Origin: Forficula auricularia
Taxonomy: Eukaryota > Arthropoda > Insecta > Dermaptera > Forficulidae
Length of the DNA stretch: 64,000 bases
Direction of reading: 5' to 3'
Assembly: GCA_024734495.1 (NCBI GenBank)
Contig: JALMQS010000816.1
Coordinates: 7,943,481 to 8,007,480, forward strand
In this document: piece after piece, positions 1 to 10,312 of the stretch
Numbering within the stretch: position 1 is the first letter of the stretch
How the letters are laid out: every line of letters starts with the position of its first letter
Position numbers and translations under genes: made by a program
The notes under the pieces: generated by a model
What the model saw: the letters and a program-made list of their open reading frames with translations, nothing else
Databases searched by the model: none
What the model was told of the DNA's origin: nothing

Positions 1-925
1 TCATCATCAAAACAGCCAGAACCACTGGACATAGAAACATGAAATTTGGAGAGGATATTACATCTATGACATAGGGGCTCACTAAGAAAGGATTTTTCGA
101 AATTCGACCCCTAAGGGGGTCAAAGGGGGCAAAGTGTGTTTTCACTGATTATGCGATATCTCTTAAGGACGATAAAATATCTACTTGCTTTTTACTTATA
201 AAAATACTAAATTAAAATATCTAAAAAGTAATTTCAGGATTTTTTGAAATTCGACCCCTAAAGGGGTCAAAAAGGCAAAATATCTTTGCAATCTGTTTAC
301 ACTAATTATGCATTTTCAATTAAGAACGATAAGATATCTACTTGATTTTTACTTAATAAAATTCTAAATACAAATATCTAAAAAGTAATTTCAGGATTTT
401 TTGAAATTCGACTCCCAACTATCCAAAATATGAGTGGGGGAAAAATTAAAACTCTCTCCTATCTTGATCAAATTTTGTAGAGTTATTCTTTATTACTTTA
501 AGAAACTATTCCTGTAAAAATCAAGTATCAAAATTGACTGTATGGGGGCGAAAGGGGGGGCAAATTATATAAATTTTTAGCTTTTTTAGTAAATTACTCT
601 TTAAAAAACTGTGGATTATTTATTTGCAAATATCTAAAAAATAATTTCAACCTCCCAACATGTGAGTGGGGGCAAAAAATTAATACTCTTTCCGATATAG
701 ATCAAATTTTGTAATGTTAGTTTTTAAGACTATATAAAATGTATGCTGTAAAAATCAATAGCCAAAATGAGTGCGTGGGGGCGAAAGAGGGGGCAAAATA
801 TTACAAATATATATTATAGACCTAATAATCACATGCCGAGACGCCGCCCACTAGGGCCACCTGCCCGGAGGGCTTAGTTACAGAGGCCGTGCCTAAGGCA
901 CGCCTGGAGCAGCTCGTATAGGTAT
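1..925 (+). repeat. Dispersed repeat with internal tandem structure and GC-rich hairpin end
   Basis: The word GAAATTCGACCCC or a close variant recurs near 101, 246 and 402, giving a roughly 150-bp period. A second unit starting near ATGAGTGGGGG recurs near 428 and 661. Purine runs such as GGGGGCAAA recur throughout. The block ends in a GC-rich hairpin module at 832-915. A related block lies at 61110-61605 with the same opening (patient word AGAAA-ATGAAATTTG) and the same GAAATTCGA motif. No coding capacity is visible. The left edge may lie outside the window. I do not recognise the family; it is probably a non-autonomous dispersed element. Confidence 0.6.
832..915 (+). repeat. GC-rich hairpin module (family copy 1)
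   Basis: This GC-rich block in A+T-rich surroundings contains two small hairpins, one around GGGCC..GCCC and one GCGTGCC-like stem (CGTGCCTAAGGCACG). A second copy with the same opening word GAGACGCCGCCC and the same stem (GCGTGCCAAAGGCACGC) lies at 35848-35925. Both are followed by A+T-rich sequence. It looks like a conserved end of a dispersed element. Confidence 0.55.
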
Positions 926-1264
926 ATATTTCAAATGAATCAGATGAGCAATTTGTAGAACATTAATTTTAAAAATATACAAAACTCAAAGTTAACTTTT
1001 GAAAAGCATATACTCAATCCAGTTCCGTTTAATCATTCAAGACCCGCATCCGCAGGAACCTACAACTTCAACCTAACTCCATAAATACTTAATTTTTGCA
1101 TTGCGAGTATCAAAATTATTAGTGTTGCACTTTCTTGATGTAACTTCTCTCTAACTCTTCTTTCATCAATATCAATAAAAAATATCTTTCCATCGTTTCT
1201 AGAGTCACAATTTTATTTTATTTATTTTACTATGATATACATATAAGTTTTTACGGGATATGTC

Positions 1265-1409
1265 CAGTGGTGTCAAGGTGCTGGAACTCGCCGGAACGTC
1301 GTTCCTGCACTGATTTTGGAGGACATATATTTCCAAAATTTTCCAGGGAGGATCCCCGGAATTTCAGCGTTCCGGCATTGGCAGTGCTAAATTTGCAATG
1401 ACACCACTG
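1265..1409. mobile_element. hAT-like MITE with 8-bp target duplication
   Basis: The ends are perfect 11-bp inverted repeats, CAGTGGTGTCA and TGACACCACTG. The 8 bases outside are GATATGTC on the left (1257-1264) and GATATGGC on the right (1410-1417), a 7/8 match, as expected for the 8-bp duplication made by hAT transposases. At 145 bp it cannot code for a transposase and would have been mobilised in trans. Confidence 0.8.
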
Positions 1410-1720
1410 GATATGGCGATGAAAATAAATTGTCTCTTTATGGGTCTCATTATTCGATAAACTCTTTGCTTATTGAATCTTCAGTCTTCATCAGCAAAAC
1501 ACTTAATCTTTTATATATGACTTTGGGGAAAACACCATTTTTAGTAAGTTATTTATTAATTTGAAAATTCCCTCAGTACATTTTTCAAATAGAATCCAAT
1601 CTAACTTTGAAGTTTAATCATTAATTCTAACTTTTTTATTTTTCAATCTTTAATGAAATTATTGATAAATTTTAAAATTTGTGCATTATACACATGTCCT
1701 ATTTAGGCTAAATACCTATA

Positions 1721-2095
1721 CAGTAAAACGTTGTTTATCCGGACCTCCGGATTATCCGGATCGGATTTGTAAACATTTTTATTTTAATAAATGTTCAGAT
1801 AGATAATAATTTTTAACTCCGATAGCAAGAATGTAATTATAATTTCACCAAAAATTCACTTTAATTTTTATATTTTTATATTGACGAAGTTTTTAAATTA
1901 ACGTACCTATGTATTTTTTTAAACAATTTTATGTAATTTGAATATAAACATGTTGTCTTTTATTGTAATAAATTAAAATTCGCTTATTTGAGGATTTTTT
2001 TTTATTATACCCATACTTATATAGATATTATCCGGATTTTCGATTATCTGATTTGCCTTTAGTCCCAGTTAGTCCGGATGAAGAAGGTTATACTG
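1721..2095. mobile_element. pogo/Tigger-like MITE flanked by TA
   Basis: The left end reads CAGTAAAACGTTGTTTATCC and the right end, on the other strand, CAGTATAACCTTCTTCATCC; both run on into GGAC. TA dinucleotides abut both ends (1719-1720 and 2096-2097). CAGT ends, ATCCGGA-rich inverted repeats and a TA target are the known signature of pogo/Tigger members of the Tc1-mariner superfamily. The 375-bp body is A+T-rich and non-coding. Confidence 0.82.
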
Positions 2096-2207
2096 TATTT
2101 ATAATATTTAGCATTTTAAGTTGTTTGAAATGATAAATACTAAAGCCCTGTTAAACTTTTATTAGAAATTTGAACTCCTTTCATAAAATTGAAAAGATCA
2201 ATTTTAA

Positions 2208-2785
2208 CCTTCCAATAGGCGTCCCTCCTAGACTACCAAAGATGGTCGCGCGTATCTCGCAGATACGACATCCTATCAACAAGCAATTTTTCCCGTTTTA
2301 AACATCAAATTATTGTAAGAAAAAGTAATGTTTGATATAGTTAATGGTTATTCAATAAAAAACCCGAAACGATTATTTGAAAAAATGTATTTCAAAATTT
2401 AAAAAAAATAAAACTTGTGTTAAAATTATTCTGAAGATGAAATACAATATTTTCACATACAATTCTATTTAATTTCAGTATTCGTTCAAATCAAGTGTAA
2501 ATTCACTTTAGATTGTAATTTAAATTACGAATGATTGGCATAAATCTGACAACAAATCGTATAAAATAAAAGATTTAAAAACTTAGATAGATGGACGCGC
2601 TTATTTCTGGAGTACAAAACTTGTTCTTATGTTCACCGTAGAAAATTGCGACTAGTACTGAGGGTATGGTGGGCTCGAGAAAAGAGGGTAGAAAAGAGGG
2701 CGGCTTCCAAGAATAACTAAGTTTCAAAATAATGAAAGAAAAAATTTAGATGCGTATTTGATAGATACGCGCGCCTATCGGAAGG
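2208..2785. mobile_element. MITE with CCTTCC inverted repeats at TTAA
   Basis: The inverted ends are CCTTCCAATAGGCG and CGCCTATCGGAAGG, with further matches inside around CGCGCGTATC. A TTAA abuts each end (2204-2207 and 2786-2789). TTAA duplication suggests piggyBac- or Kolobok-type mobilisation; a 2-bp TA duplication with longer repeats is the alternative. No ORF of note. Confidence 0.65.
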
Positions 2786-2869
2786 TTAATCGAAACGTTG
2801 GCTTAGCCATTAGGACCCTGTGATATCAATAAGGGCAGTGGAATTAAGGAGAACGACGAAGACTTGTCA

Positions 2870-3430
2870 GTCCATGTAAAATGGATGGGTTGCTGATTGA
2901 AAGGCGTGATGCTTTTGCTTGAGATCCCCGGCATTCTTTCCAATGTTTTGGTCTGAACTCGGCCGCCTGTTGCATCTGTAGTGGATCAGCTGTGTTTGGG
3001 TCTCGCCCTTTGTGAAGTAACCCTCGAGGGAGGCTTACGCAAGCGTACTACGTCTTAAAGGTAGCGGGACGCGTTGTATAGTACTAGTATCCCCTTTGGC
3101 GGGAAAGGGGTTGCGTTCACACGACGTCACCAGTGACGTCTCAGAAGGCGCCGTCGACACCTGGGCCTTCCGGATTGCATCGCAGCTGCGATTTCGCCCT
3201 TGCACTTTCGTTCAATTGTGGGAATCCTTGCCCCTCAAGATGCGATAAGGGTCAATAAGGTTGCTGAGGGGACATCGGCGAGGGGGAGGCAAATCACACC
3301 CCGAAGACACCTACTCTTTCCTTCTTCCCACTGCCACTGCCACTGGCTTAATTACAGAGCAGCTTGCGAACACATTTTGAAAATTCCGTGGTGGGAACGC
3401 GATTTATTATTTTCTCCACCCGGCACATTT
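2870..3430. other. GC-richer non-repeated island, function unknown
   Basis: This stretch is clearly less A+T-rich than its surroundings and I find no second copy in the window. It contains the inverted word GACGTCACCAGTGACGTC (3123-3140), a CRE-like palindrome. A 94-residue ORF starting at 3200 has no recognisable domain. It could be a host regulatory element or an unrecognised exon; composition alone cannot decide. Confidence 0.3.
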
Positions 3431-3789
3431 ATTTCTTTTATTATTTACTTTTATTTAACTTGGATCATCTGTTTCCTTGTCTGAATAGAATTATAGCTCT
3501 AGTGCCGTGTTTGTATGAATATTGAATGAATGAATGAATGTAAATGAATTTTGATTTTTATCCATTTTTACCGGGACAACAATTTTCTTGATCCTAAAAA
3601 TAAGAAAGACAAATTTTAAACCTTAAAAATTATAAAATATAATGTAATTAACAAGAGCTTTCGCGACTTACAACGTACTTATTATATAATTCAAATAATA
3701 TTTTCTATATGTATAGCTAAGGAATTATGTGGATATCGATGAGGCAGTCCAAAAAAAGAAGATAATTTACACTATCTTTTTATTCATAA

Positions 3790-3824
3790 AACCGACGTTT
3801 CGGGGCTATTCCCTCCTTCTTCAG
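3790..3824 (-). ncRNA. Type I hammerhead ribozyme motif, core intact
   Basis: On the minus strand the motif reads CTGAAGA (3824-3818), a stem II pairing GGAGG with CCCC around the loop GAATAG with one bulged base, then GAAAC, a 4-nt loop GTCG, and GTT. This satisfies CUGANGA, GAAA and the NUH cleavage triplet. Stem III is only two pairs (A-U, C-G), as in the minimal hammerheads of Penelope-like elements and retrozymes. Self-cleavage would follow the final U. Confidence 0.72.
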
Positions 3825-3847
3825 GGTTTTGAAAAGTCAGTCAAACC

Positions 3848-3883
3848 CTCAAGAAGGAGGGAATAGCCTCCGAAACATCGGTT
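3848..3883 (+). ncRNA. Hammerhead ribozyme motif, mutated core
   Basis: The plus-strand partner has a perfect 5-bp stem II (GGAGG/CCTCC), GAAAC, loop ATCG and GTT, but the first box reads CTCAAGA instead of CTGAAGA. Loss of the invariant G5 should abolish cleavage. It shows the ancestral stem II that the minus-strand copy has partly lost. Confidence 0.68.
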
Positions 3884-4081
3884 TTATGAAAAATAAAAAA
3901 ATAGTGTAAATTATCTTCTTCTTTTTTGGACTGCCTCATCGATATCCACTTAATTCACTTATCAGTCCGTCTCTAAAAATTACTCCAATCTTTTAGCTAA
4001 GGAATCTTTAATGGCAGTCCTGGAATAAATAAAAGAATATTTCCAATTTTTATTGGAAGTTTTTCTCTTTACAGCTTTTGA

Positions 4082-4118
4082 AAACGTCGTTTCCGATGAT
4101 CTTCCATCCATCTTCAAG
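4082..4118 (-). ncRNA. Degenerate hammerhead ribozyme motif
   Basis: Minus strand: CTTGAAGA, then a GATG/CATC stem around GAAGAT, then GAAAC, a 3-nt loop GAC and GTT. Stem III and the cleavage triplet are sound, but the first box has an extra U. It lies about 125 bp from the preceding palindrome and is a different subfamily. Confidence 0.5.
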
Positions 4119-4163
4119 GTCTACAAATATTAAATGGAATTAGGCATCAACAGTATTATTATC

Positions 4164-4330
4164 TTGAAAGTTTATAATAGGAAAATAAGGACAACTTTTT
4201 TTATGTGTGACTTTTTTGTTTATCAGCCAACGTTTCGTCGACTTTGCCGACTTCTTCAGGGCTTCAAATAGTCATGGCACACATTTCTCTAAATTTTCTT
4301 TTTATCTTCGTTATCACTGAAGACCATCAG
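4164..4330 (-). mobile_element. Hammerhead element, copy related to 43060-43290
   Basis: On the minus strand this copy shares about 40 bp upstream of the ribozyme (around AAGAAAATTTAGA) and about 70 bp downstream (around AAAGTCACACATAAAAA) with the plus-strand copy near 43.2 kb. It therefore belongs to one dispersed family. It has no ORF. Confidence 0.68.
4225..4259 (-). ncRNA. Hammerhead ribozyme motif, cleavage triplet changed
   Basis: Minus strand: CTGAAGA, stem II GTCG/CGAC around GCAAAGT, GAAAC, loop GTTG, then GCT where GUH is expected. The U16.1 position has become C, so the A-U closing pair of stem III is lost. All other core positions are present. Confidence 0.65.
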
Positions 4331-4555
4331 AAACACAAATTTCAAAAAATATGTTGCACATTCACATAAACAATTTTTCCTTCTATTGTTTATCTTAATA
4401 ATTACACTAGACAAAACAGAAATACATAGAATGAGGCAACACTGTTTTTTAAAGGATAGAATATAATCCTTTTTTTATTTATCTTTACATTTAGAAATTT
4501 CAAATTAAATATTATTATCATTTTTTAAATAATATATAGGTGCAAGGTGCATATT

Positions 4556-5923
4556 AGGGTGGCCCAAGACATAAGGGATGATTTTTTTCGGAAAATCTGA
4601 TACGCATACCCTCTATTGTATTTCTGTTTGATCTCAAAAACTAAAATAAAAACTATTAATGCGATTGGAAAAGGTTAACTTGTGCCTACTTGAACCGAAA
4701 CATAAGACATGAAAATTTGTACTGAGTTAATATGGAAGGATTCTAGAACTCAATGTTTATTTGGTAAATAAAACACGAATATGTCCAAATGAAATTAATA
4801 TTTAATATTTATTATTATATTATTCTTTAAATTTTGTTTTCAAAGTTTGCTTTTTACAGTCCGTATAAATCTTCTAATGTTCTTGTATGCAACAACGGAA
4901 CGTCACCCGTTCAGAATGGTGCATGGCACCTGGAGGTCGAATTTTAAATTTTCCCTCTGTGTCTCCTCCTAAAAATGTAACAGAAAGCTCTCTCAACTCT
5001 CGATAGTCATCTCTGAATACTTCTTTGATCAGTACATTTTGGTAAGACTCAAACAAATTGTCAATTTCGGAAACAGGCACGTTGTAAGCTTTTCTTTATA
5101 GGTCTGTATTTTATCAGGATCGACACTTTTTCAGTTATTTCGGAACTTTTTGAAGAGTGGGCTATCAGGGCTTGTAGTTACTTGACTGAATTTCACTTTC
5201 GGACACGCTTTTTAAAAATACACCAATTCATACACGTGATGGCGGAAAATAAAAATAAGCATTTCTCACTTAAGTTTTTTGTTCGAGAAGCACGTAGCCA
5301 TTGTTGATATGACCTGTATTTGAAGCTTTAGTGTCACAACAAAGAATTTGCACTTTAACTTCAAGATTCCAGTCTACAATTGCGTTCCAAACAGATTTCG
5401 CATGTTCGCTTCCTAGAGAGCTTTCCAACCTTGGCACATCAATAAGTTGTTCTGTATTTCTATATGAAATAACTATCGGAAGACGTTCTTTTGATTTCCG
5501 AGCATCTAAAGCAGGCAACAGTTTCCCCAATAGATAAAGCACTCGTGAATAGTGAGATTTTCGCTTTCATTAACAGTTAAATTCACTTCACGAAAAAACA
5601 ATATGACAATTAGAGGGAAGTTTTGAACCCGTTATTTGATGTTTCCGTCCCCGATTAAAAATATACTCTTTTTAGAACTGCGTAATTCCACCGACATGTT
5701 AACTAATTGAAAACAATGCGTTTGCTAACAAAATAGCAATCGATTACAACCACATCGATACGTGAGTTCACGTTCGCCTTAGTCTGCAAGTACTGACATG
5801 TTTCGCTGCAAGTCGGGATGGGTTGCCTTAGTCAGGCGTACACGAAGTTTTATTTAAATTGTTTTAGGCATCAAAATTAAGAGCATATGGGTTTAAAAAA
5901 GACTGATTTTCTTTGGACACCCT
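4556..5923 (-). pseudogene. Decayed DNA transposon with transposase-like fragments
   Basis: The ends are imperfect inverted repeats, AGGGTGGCCCAAGA on the left and AGGGTGTCCAAAGA on the right (other strand). They are flanked by GGTGCATATT (4546-4555) and GGTGCATGAT (5924-5933), an 8/10 match suggesting a long target duplication. Two minus-strand fragments remain. Residues of the one at 5270-5542 include VDWNLEVKVQ and CCDTKASNTG; the one at 4874-5080 includes YRELRELSVTFLGG and RPPGAMHHSERV. From memory these motifs (D-T-x-A-S-N-T-G, then P-G-A-M-H-H) mark a widespread uncharacterised arthropod transposase-like family, in this order on the minus strand. Frames are broken and the segment between them is not readable, so the gene is dead. 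The exact superfamily is uncertain. Confidence 0.65.
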
Positions 5924-6529
5924 GGTGCATGATATATACAATTTTTATTATTTTCAATTTAATTTTTAAAAAATATAATCTACTCACTCAAAGGGTCAAT
6001 GAATGAATATCTAATATTTTTCCTTCATCTTTTACAGTGCTCGTTTTCTAGGTATAATTTACTCTTTATCCGACTTCAAAAAAGGAGGAGGTTCTCTATT
6101 CGAATAATTTTTTTTGTGGGTCTATGTTACCTCATATCTCCGCTAATTGTGAACCGATTTTGATGATTTTTTTGCATTGGGTTTTTTTGCATCAGCTTCC
6201 GATTGGTCCCGTTTTTTTCATTGGTATTGGATTTTTTTGATATGTTTGTTCCGGCATAACTTATTTGTTTATCATCCGATTTCGATGATTATTTTTTTAT
6301 TGGAAAGAGAGTACCTTAGGGGTGGCATCATATTAATTTGGCCAAGTTCTGAAGATATGATCAATGACGAAATAACATAAATCTCCAAATCTCCTTATGA
6401 CCAAATAATCGAAATTATAATAAATTCAATCTTTTATAATAAAAATCTTAAAACATTCATTTAAAACACGCAAACGTTTCGAGAGAATTTCTATATTTAT
6501 GAATTGGATTTTATTATCATTTTCTGGGG

Positions 6530-6765
6530 TGAAAAGGGAGAGGAGAGATAAGACCAATCGATTTGATTGGGGAATAATGGAATTTAAATAATTATCGGAA
6601 AAGAGGTTTTTTTATCTAATTAGATTTTTCCTCTTATTAAAAACAAGGACTAAAGATTAATAAGGACACTCGATGGTGGAGAAGCAATCTCCGAAATCGA
6701 AGCTAAAATACAAGGTATACATTAATTAATGTAAAATAATTGGTTTAATAAAATTTATAATAAAA
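6530..6765 (+). repeat. SINE-like repeat, copy 1
   Basis: The unit starts near GGGAGAGGAGAGA, contains CCAATCGATTTGATTGGGG and GATGGTGGAGAAGCAATCTC, and ends in an A+T-rich tail with GGTTTAATAAAATTTATAA and A-runs. It is a SINE or the 3' end of a LINE; no pol III box is obvious. Confidence 0.62.
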
Positions 6766-6789
6766 AAACAAAAAATTATTCTGATGAAA

Positions 6790-6995
6790 GAATGAGAGAG
6801 AGGAGGGAAGGATACCAATCGATTTGATTGGGGAATAATGGAATTTAAATAATTATCGGAAAAGAGGTTTTTTTATCTAATTAGATTTTTCCTCTTATTA
6901 AAAACACGGACTAAATATGAATAAGGACACTCGATGGTGGAGAAGCAATCTCCGAAATCGAAGCTAAAATACAAGGTATACATTAATTAATGTAT
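6790..6995 (+). repeat. SINE-like repeat, copy 2
   Basis: This is a nearly identical second copy of the preceding unit in the same orientation. Both lie inside the interruption of the GAAGTCG-family element, so the pair may have arrived together or by tandem duplication. The tail is shortened. Confidence 0.62.
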
Positions 6996-7863
6996 CATTT
7001 TCTGATTCATTCGCCCGACGCTTTCTCTTACGAGATGAATGCAATGTATTATATTAAGTCACTATTAATAACATCACTAAAAAGAGAAAAATAAAAATAA
7101 TTTTTATAAAAAAATATAAAAAATTTAATGCAACAAATAAAATAATAAGAACTTAAAAATCAAATAAAATACACTAAAAAGTATAAAATAATTATCTTAT
7201 TTAGTTACAACTAAACGACGAAATATTAACATGAAATTACTTTTTGAAGTCGTTGCCAAACATATACATTTTATGAATCGCACTCGACGGATCTTACTTA
7301 GTACGTTTGGCGGGTACGCTCGCTTATAGGTATAGTTTGTTTGGCACCGACTTCAAAAAGTAATTTCATGTTAATATTTCGTCGTTTAGTTGTAACTAAA
7401 TAAGATAATTATTTTATACTTTTTAGTGTATTTTATTTGATTTTTAAGTTCTTATTATTTTATTTGTTGCATTAAATTTTTTGAAGTCAGTTTTATTTTT
7501 TTTTATAAAAATTATTTTTTTATATAAATGTTACAAGCGTTAAAATAATTTGAAAATTTCAAGACGTGTCAAATAAAAAAGATTTAAAATATTTTCTGAA
7601 AAACACACATATTTATTTTACAGAACCCTCAAAAACTAGAAGATAAATATTTTTCTTAGGATCCCAAAATTTCCATACATATGGTACATAACTATACAAA
7701 ACAATATATACAAAAAATACAAAAATAAAAACATATAATCCCTTTTAACCTAATATTTAATTGAATAATAATCAATTTCGAAAAAGGTCAGATGTCTGAA
7801 AATTGAAAATGTTCAGAAATGAAAAAAAATAAACTGATGTGTTCTGATGTGGCCATCCACTTG

Positions 7864-9034
7864 ACTTTACCATACAACCTGGCCCCCACTTATATTTAAT
7901 ATTTAATAAAATTGTTTATAATCATGTAGAGAAGAGGGGTTAGTTTTTTCATTTTTAGACTCCTGGGGGCCCACTGATTATGTATACAAAATTTAGTTGA
8001 GTTTACAAGAGCCTATATTTTCATTTTTTGATCCTACACCCCCCCCCCATTTTGGGCGGTTAGTTTTTTCATTTTTAGACTTCTGGGGTCCCACTGATTA
8101 TGTATACAAAATTTGGTTGAGTTTGCTCAAATTTTTAATTTTTAACCCCCCTCCACCATCCGTAATTTTGAGTCGATATGCACCAAAATCTAATCAGCTC
8201 TTAATCGGACGGTGTGGGTTCTGGATGTGCAGATAGTGTCAGCGCTCCTCGGACTGGGGGTTGCCCACAGAAACAAAATCAATTATTATTATAAGGGCAA
8301 CTCCAGTCTGGTGCGCAACATTGCGGCAAGTTTTGGGGTGGGCTCGGGTTCTGTGAGAGTTGAAGCCATCACACTCTCGTGGAAGGGAGTGTGATGGCAT
8401 AAAGCGGTGCCTCCCCTTGTCGCCCTGGGAATTTCCCAGAGAACTTTAGGCGATATGACCTTCAGGGCGATGAGGGGTTCTTTAATGAATTTTTACAGCT
8501 TCAACAGGAGAACTTATAGGGAAATCGCCATGCGCTAGAAATTGTATATAAAAAGAAAAAAGAAAAAAAAACAATTTTTTTTGTAAATATATTATGTAAA
8601 TATTCCTATAATTATGTAAATACTCCTGTAATTAAATTCACCCGACTATGTAAATATTTCTTGTTAGTGGAGGCCCCCACCTGCGTGGCCCAATAAACGA
8701 AAAATCTCAATGAACCAAAACTACGTGTGAAATTTGGTTTCGATATTCACACTAGTTTTTGAGCTAGCTCGTCCACAAAAATTTGGTAACGCACAGACAA
8801 CCAGACAACCAGACAGACTAACAGACATTTTGGCAAAACAATTATTATCTCAAAAAATATAATTTTTCGATGTTCACTTATTAGGGCTTTTTTGTAGACC
8901 TAAATACCATGGTTTCGCTCAATTTTTTTAATCCAAATAGTTTCAGCCGTTTTTGAGATATTTTAGAAAAAAAGAAGGAAAAAAACCACTTTTTTCATGC
9001 ACGATTACAATACTTGTACCCTGTATGGTAAAAT
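7864..9034 (+). mobile_element. TIR family A (poly-C family), copy A
   Basis: The ends are ACTTTACCATACAACCTGG and, inverted, ACCCTGTATGGTAAAAT. Inside are two or three units resembling the 115-bp array at 10979-11640 (words TATGTATACAAAATTTGGTTGAG and CATTTTGGG), long C-runs, then CACCAAAATCTAATCAGCTC and CAAAAATTTGGTAACGCACAG. Compared with copies B and D, bases of about 8207-8706 are an insertion; copy C has a shorter form of the same insert at the same place. Non-coding apart from a short HTH-like reading frame in the insert. Confidence 0.72.
8207..8706 (+). mobile_element. Insert in copy A, 5'-longer form
   Basis: Absent from copies B and D. It holds a hairpin with a perfect 12-bp stem (8365-8376 with 8387-8398). 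A short frame here reads VRNIAASFGVGSGSV, which looks like a helix-turn-helix segment of a transposase, and another ends RRTYREIAMR. The 3' part ends with GCCCAATAAACGAAAAATC, containing a polyadenylation-like signal. It may be a 5'-truncated copy of another element's 3' end. Confidence 0.45.
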
Positions 9035-9879
9035 AAAAAATTTATTTTTTGAAGTAGTGTAAAATTTATAAAATTTATTTTTGAGTTACATTTTGGGGGC
9101 AGTAAAATTAATACCAGAGATGTGCCTTTATCGAGTATAGTGGTGCACGGAAGTTTTTAGATTACATTCAAATGAAAAATTTTATTTGTCAAAATTGCAT
9201 ATTCAATTAAAATAAGTACATACACTTTTATAATGTGTATATATGGAGACGTTTAGATAAAGAAAAAATTATTTTGAATGAAATTTTTTTTATATATAAA
9301 TTTCTCTTTTTTACTTTGAAGAGGATCGTGTGAAATTTTTTTTCAATTTTAATTCAATTAATAGGTAGGAAGAAGAATTGAAAATTAATAAAATTTATGA
9401 TCTTTCTACCATTAAGGCTTGGGCAGAGTATCTCAGGCAGGACAGAACGTGCGTCTTCATTCCAAGGTGTGGGATACAATCTCTCTTTAATTAATTCTTT
9501 CAATTTATTTATCCTTCATAACACCGACGCTTAATAAAGTCAGCTACTCAGAACGGTGCGTTAAATCATAAAATGAGAATGTCGAAAGATTAATTGAATT
9601 TTTATATCTTAAATATACTTGGGGTCTCTTTTCCATCGGTTTTAAGTATAGGTAAATAAATAATTTTGTGCATTATTTATAAAAATATTCTTTAGTGTAA
9701 AAGCAACATCTTCCTTTTGATTATTTCTTAGCTCACTGAAAGATTAATTATTTAGCACTTTATCCAATATATTATTTGGAATTTATTGCTATTTTCCTTA
9801 CTTGAGTAGTTTATATAATATTATTATATCTTTTCAACAAATAAAAATAATTAAATTATTATCAAACCAACTGCGAAGC

Positions 9880-9920
9880 CCGTCTTCGACATCCTGCTGG
9901 CCAGGGGGCTATGTCTCTTG
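9880..9920 (-). repeat. GC-rich module related to 61540-61600
   Basis: On the minus strand the words CATAGCCCCCTGGCCAGCAG and GACGGGCTTCGC match the end of the repeat near 61.6 kb (CATAGCCCTCTGGCTAGCAG, GGCGGGCGTCGC). It is probably a truncated copy. Confidence 0.45.
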
Positions 9921-9921
9921 A

Positions 9922-10158
9922 CAGTGGCGTAGCCAGAAAATTTTCATGGGAGGGGTTAGTCCCCAAAGCTAAAATATTTAGTGGGAATTTTTTTTATAAA
10001 AACAAATAGGTACTTCATAAAAATTAAAAAAGAACATAATTCTTGATTAAACATATGAAATATATTTAATTACGGTTAGTTTGCCATAAGAAACAGTTTG
10101 TCGTTGGCGTTACTCATCCCTTGGGGGGGGCTGACCTGACCCCGTGGCTAGGCCCCTG
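9922..10158. mobile_element. hAT-like MITE
   Basis: The ends are CAGTGGCGTAGCCAG and, inverted, CAGGGGCCTAGCCACGGGG. CAGTGGCGTAGCCA ends are typical of hAT elements. The flanks TCTCTTGA (9914-9921) and CCCCTTGG (10159-10166) are a weak 8-bp match. Length 237 bp, non-coding. Confidence 0.65.
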
Positions 10159-10194
10159 CCCCTTGGACTCCTTAGCGGGTTTTATAATAATAAT

Positions 10195-10312
10195 ATAATA
10201 ATAATATAATTTTATTGAAGAAATTATTTTACATTAAATAATGTATAGGTACATTGTAAGTGAGGCTTCGATTTCGGAGATTACTTCCCCACCATCGATA
10301 TAATAATAATTT
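10195..10312 (-). repeat. SINE-like repeat, 3' fragment
   Basis: The complement carries GATGGTGGGGAAGTAATCTC and CCGAAATCGAAGC, matching the units at 6530 and 44670, and ends in an ATT-rich microsatellite tail on its 3' side. This polarity supports retrotransposition with 5' truncation. Confidence 0.55.

Larger units (their letters stand above)
3722..3957. mobile_element. Palindromic hammerhead-ribozyme element
   Basis: The two halves are near-perfect inverted copies, meeting near 3836. The outer arms contain GTGGATATCGATGAGGCAG and its complement. Each half carries a hammerhead motif pointing outward from the centre (minus at 3790-3824, plus at 3848-3883). The layout resembles inverted terminal repeats of Penelope-like elements, which are known to carry hammerheads. 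Confidence 0.75.
6065..7490 (+). mobile_element. GAAGTCGG-family element, interrupted
   Basis: The copy begins CGACTTCAAAAAAGGAGGAGG and continues with the motifs CCTCATATCTCCGC and GGTGGCATCATATTAATTTGG. It then breaks off at about 6362 and resumes at about 7055 (ACTATTAATAACATC). The same parts are contiguous at 50010-50590 on the other strand, so 6363-7054 is a later insertion. The final part (7080-7490) is a foldback with a GAAGTCG..CGACTTC core and arms of about 150 bp. Non-coding; the family occurs widely in insects as far as I recall. Confidence 0.7.

Noticed and set aside
2366..2380. CCGAAAC words as ribozyme cores
   Set aside because: Isolated GAAAC words here and near 4693 and 40085 lack a CTGANGA box and stem II.
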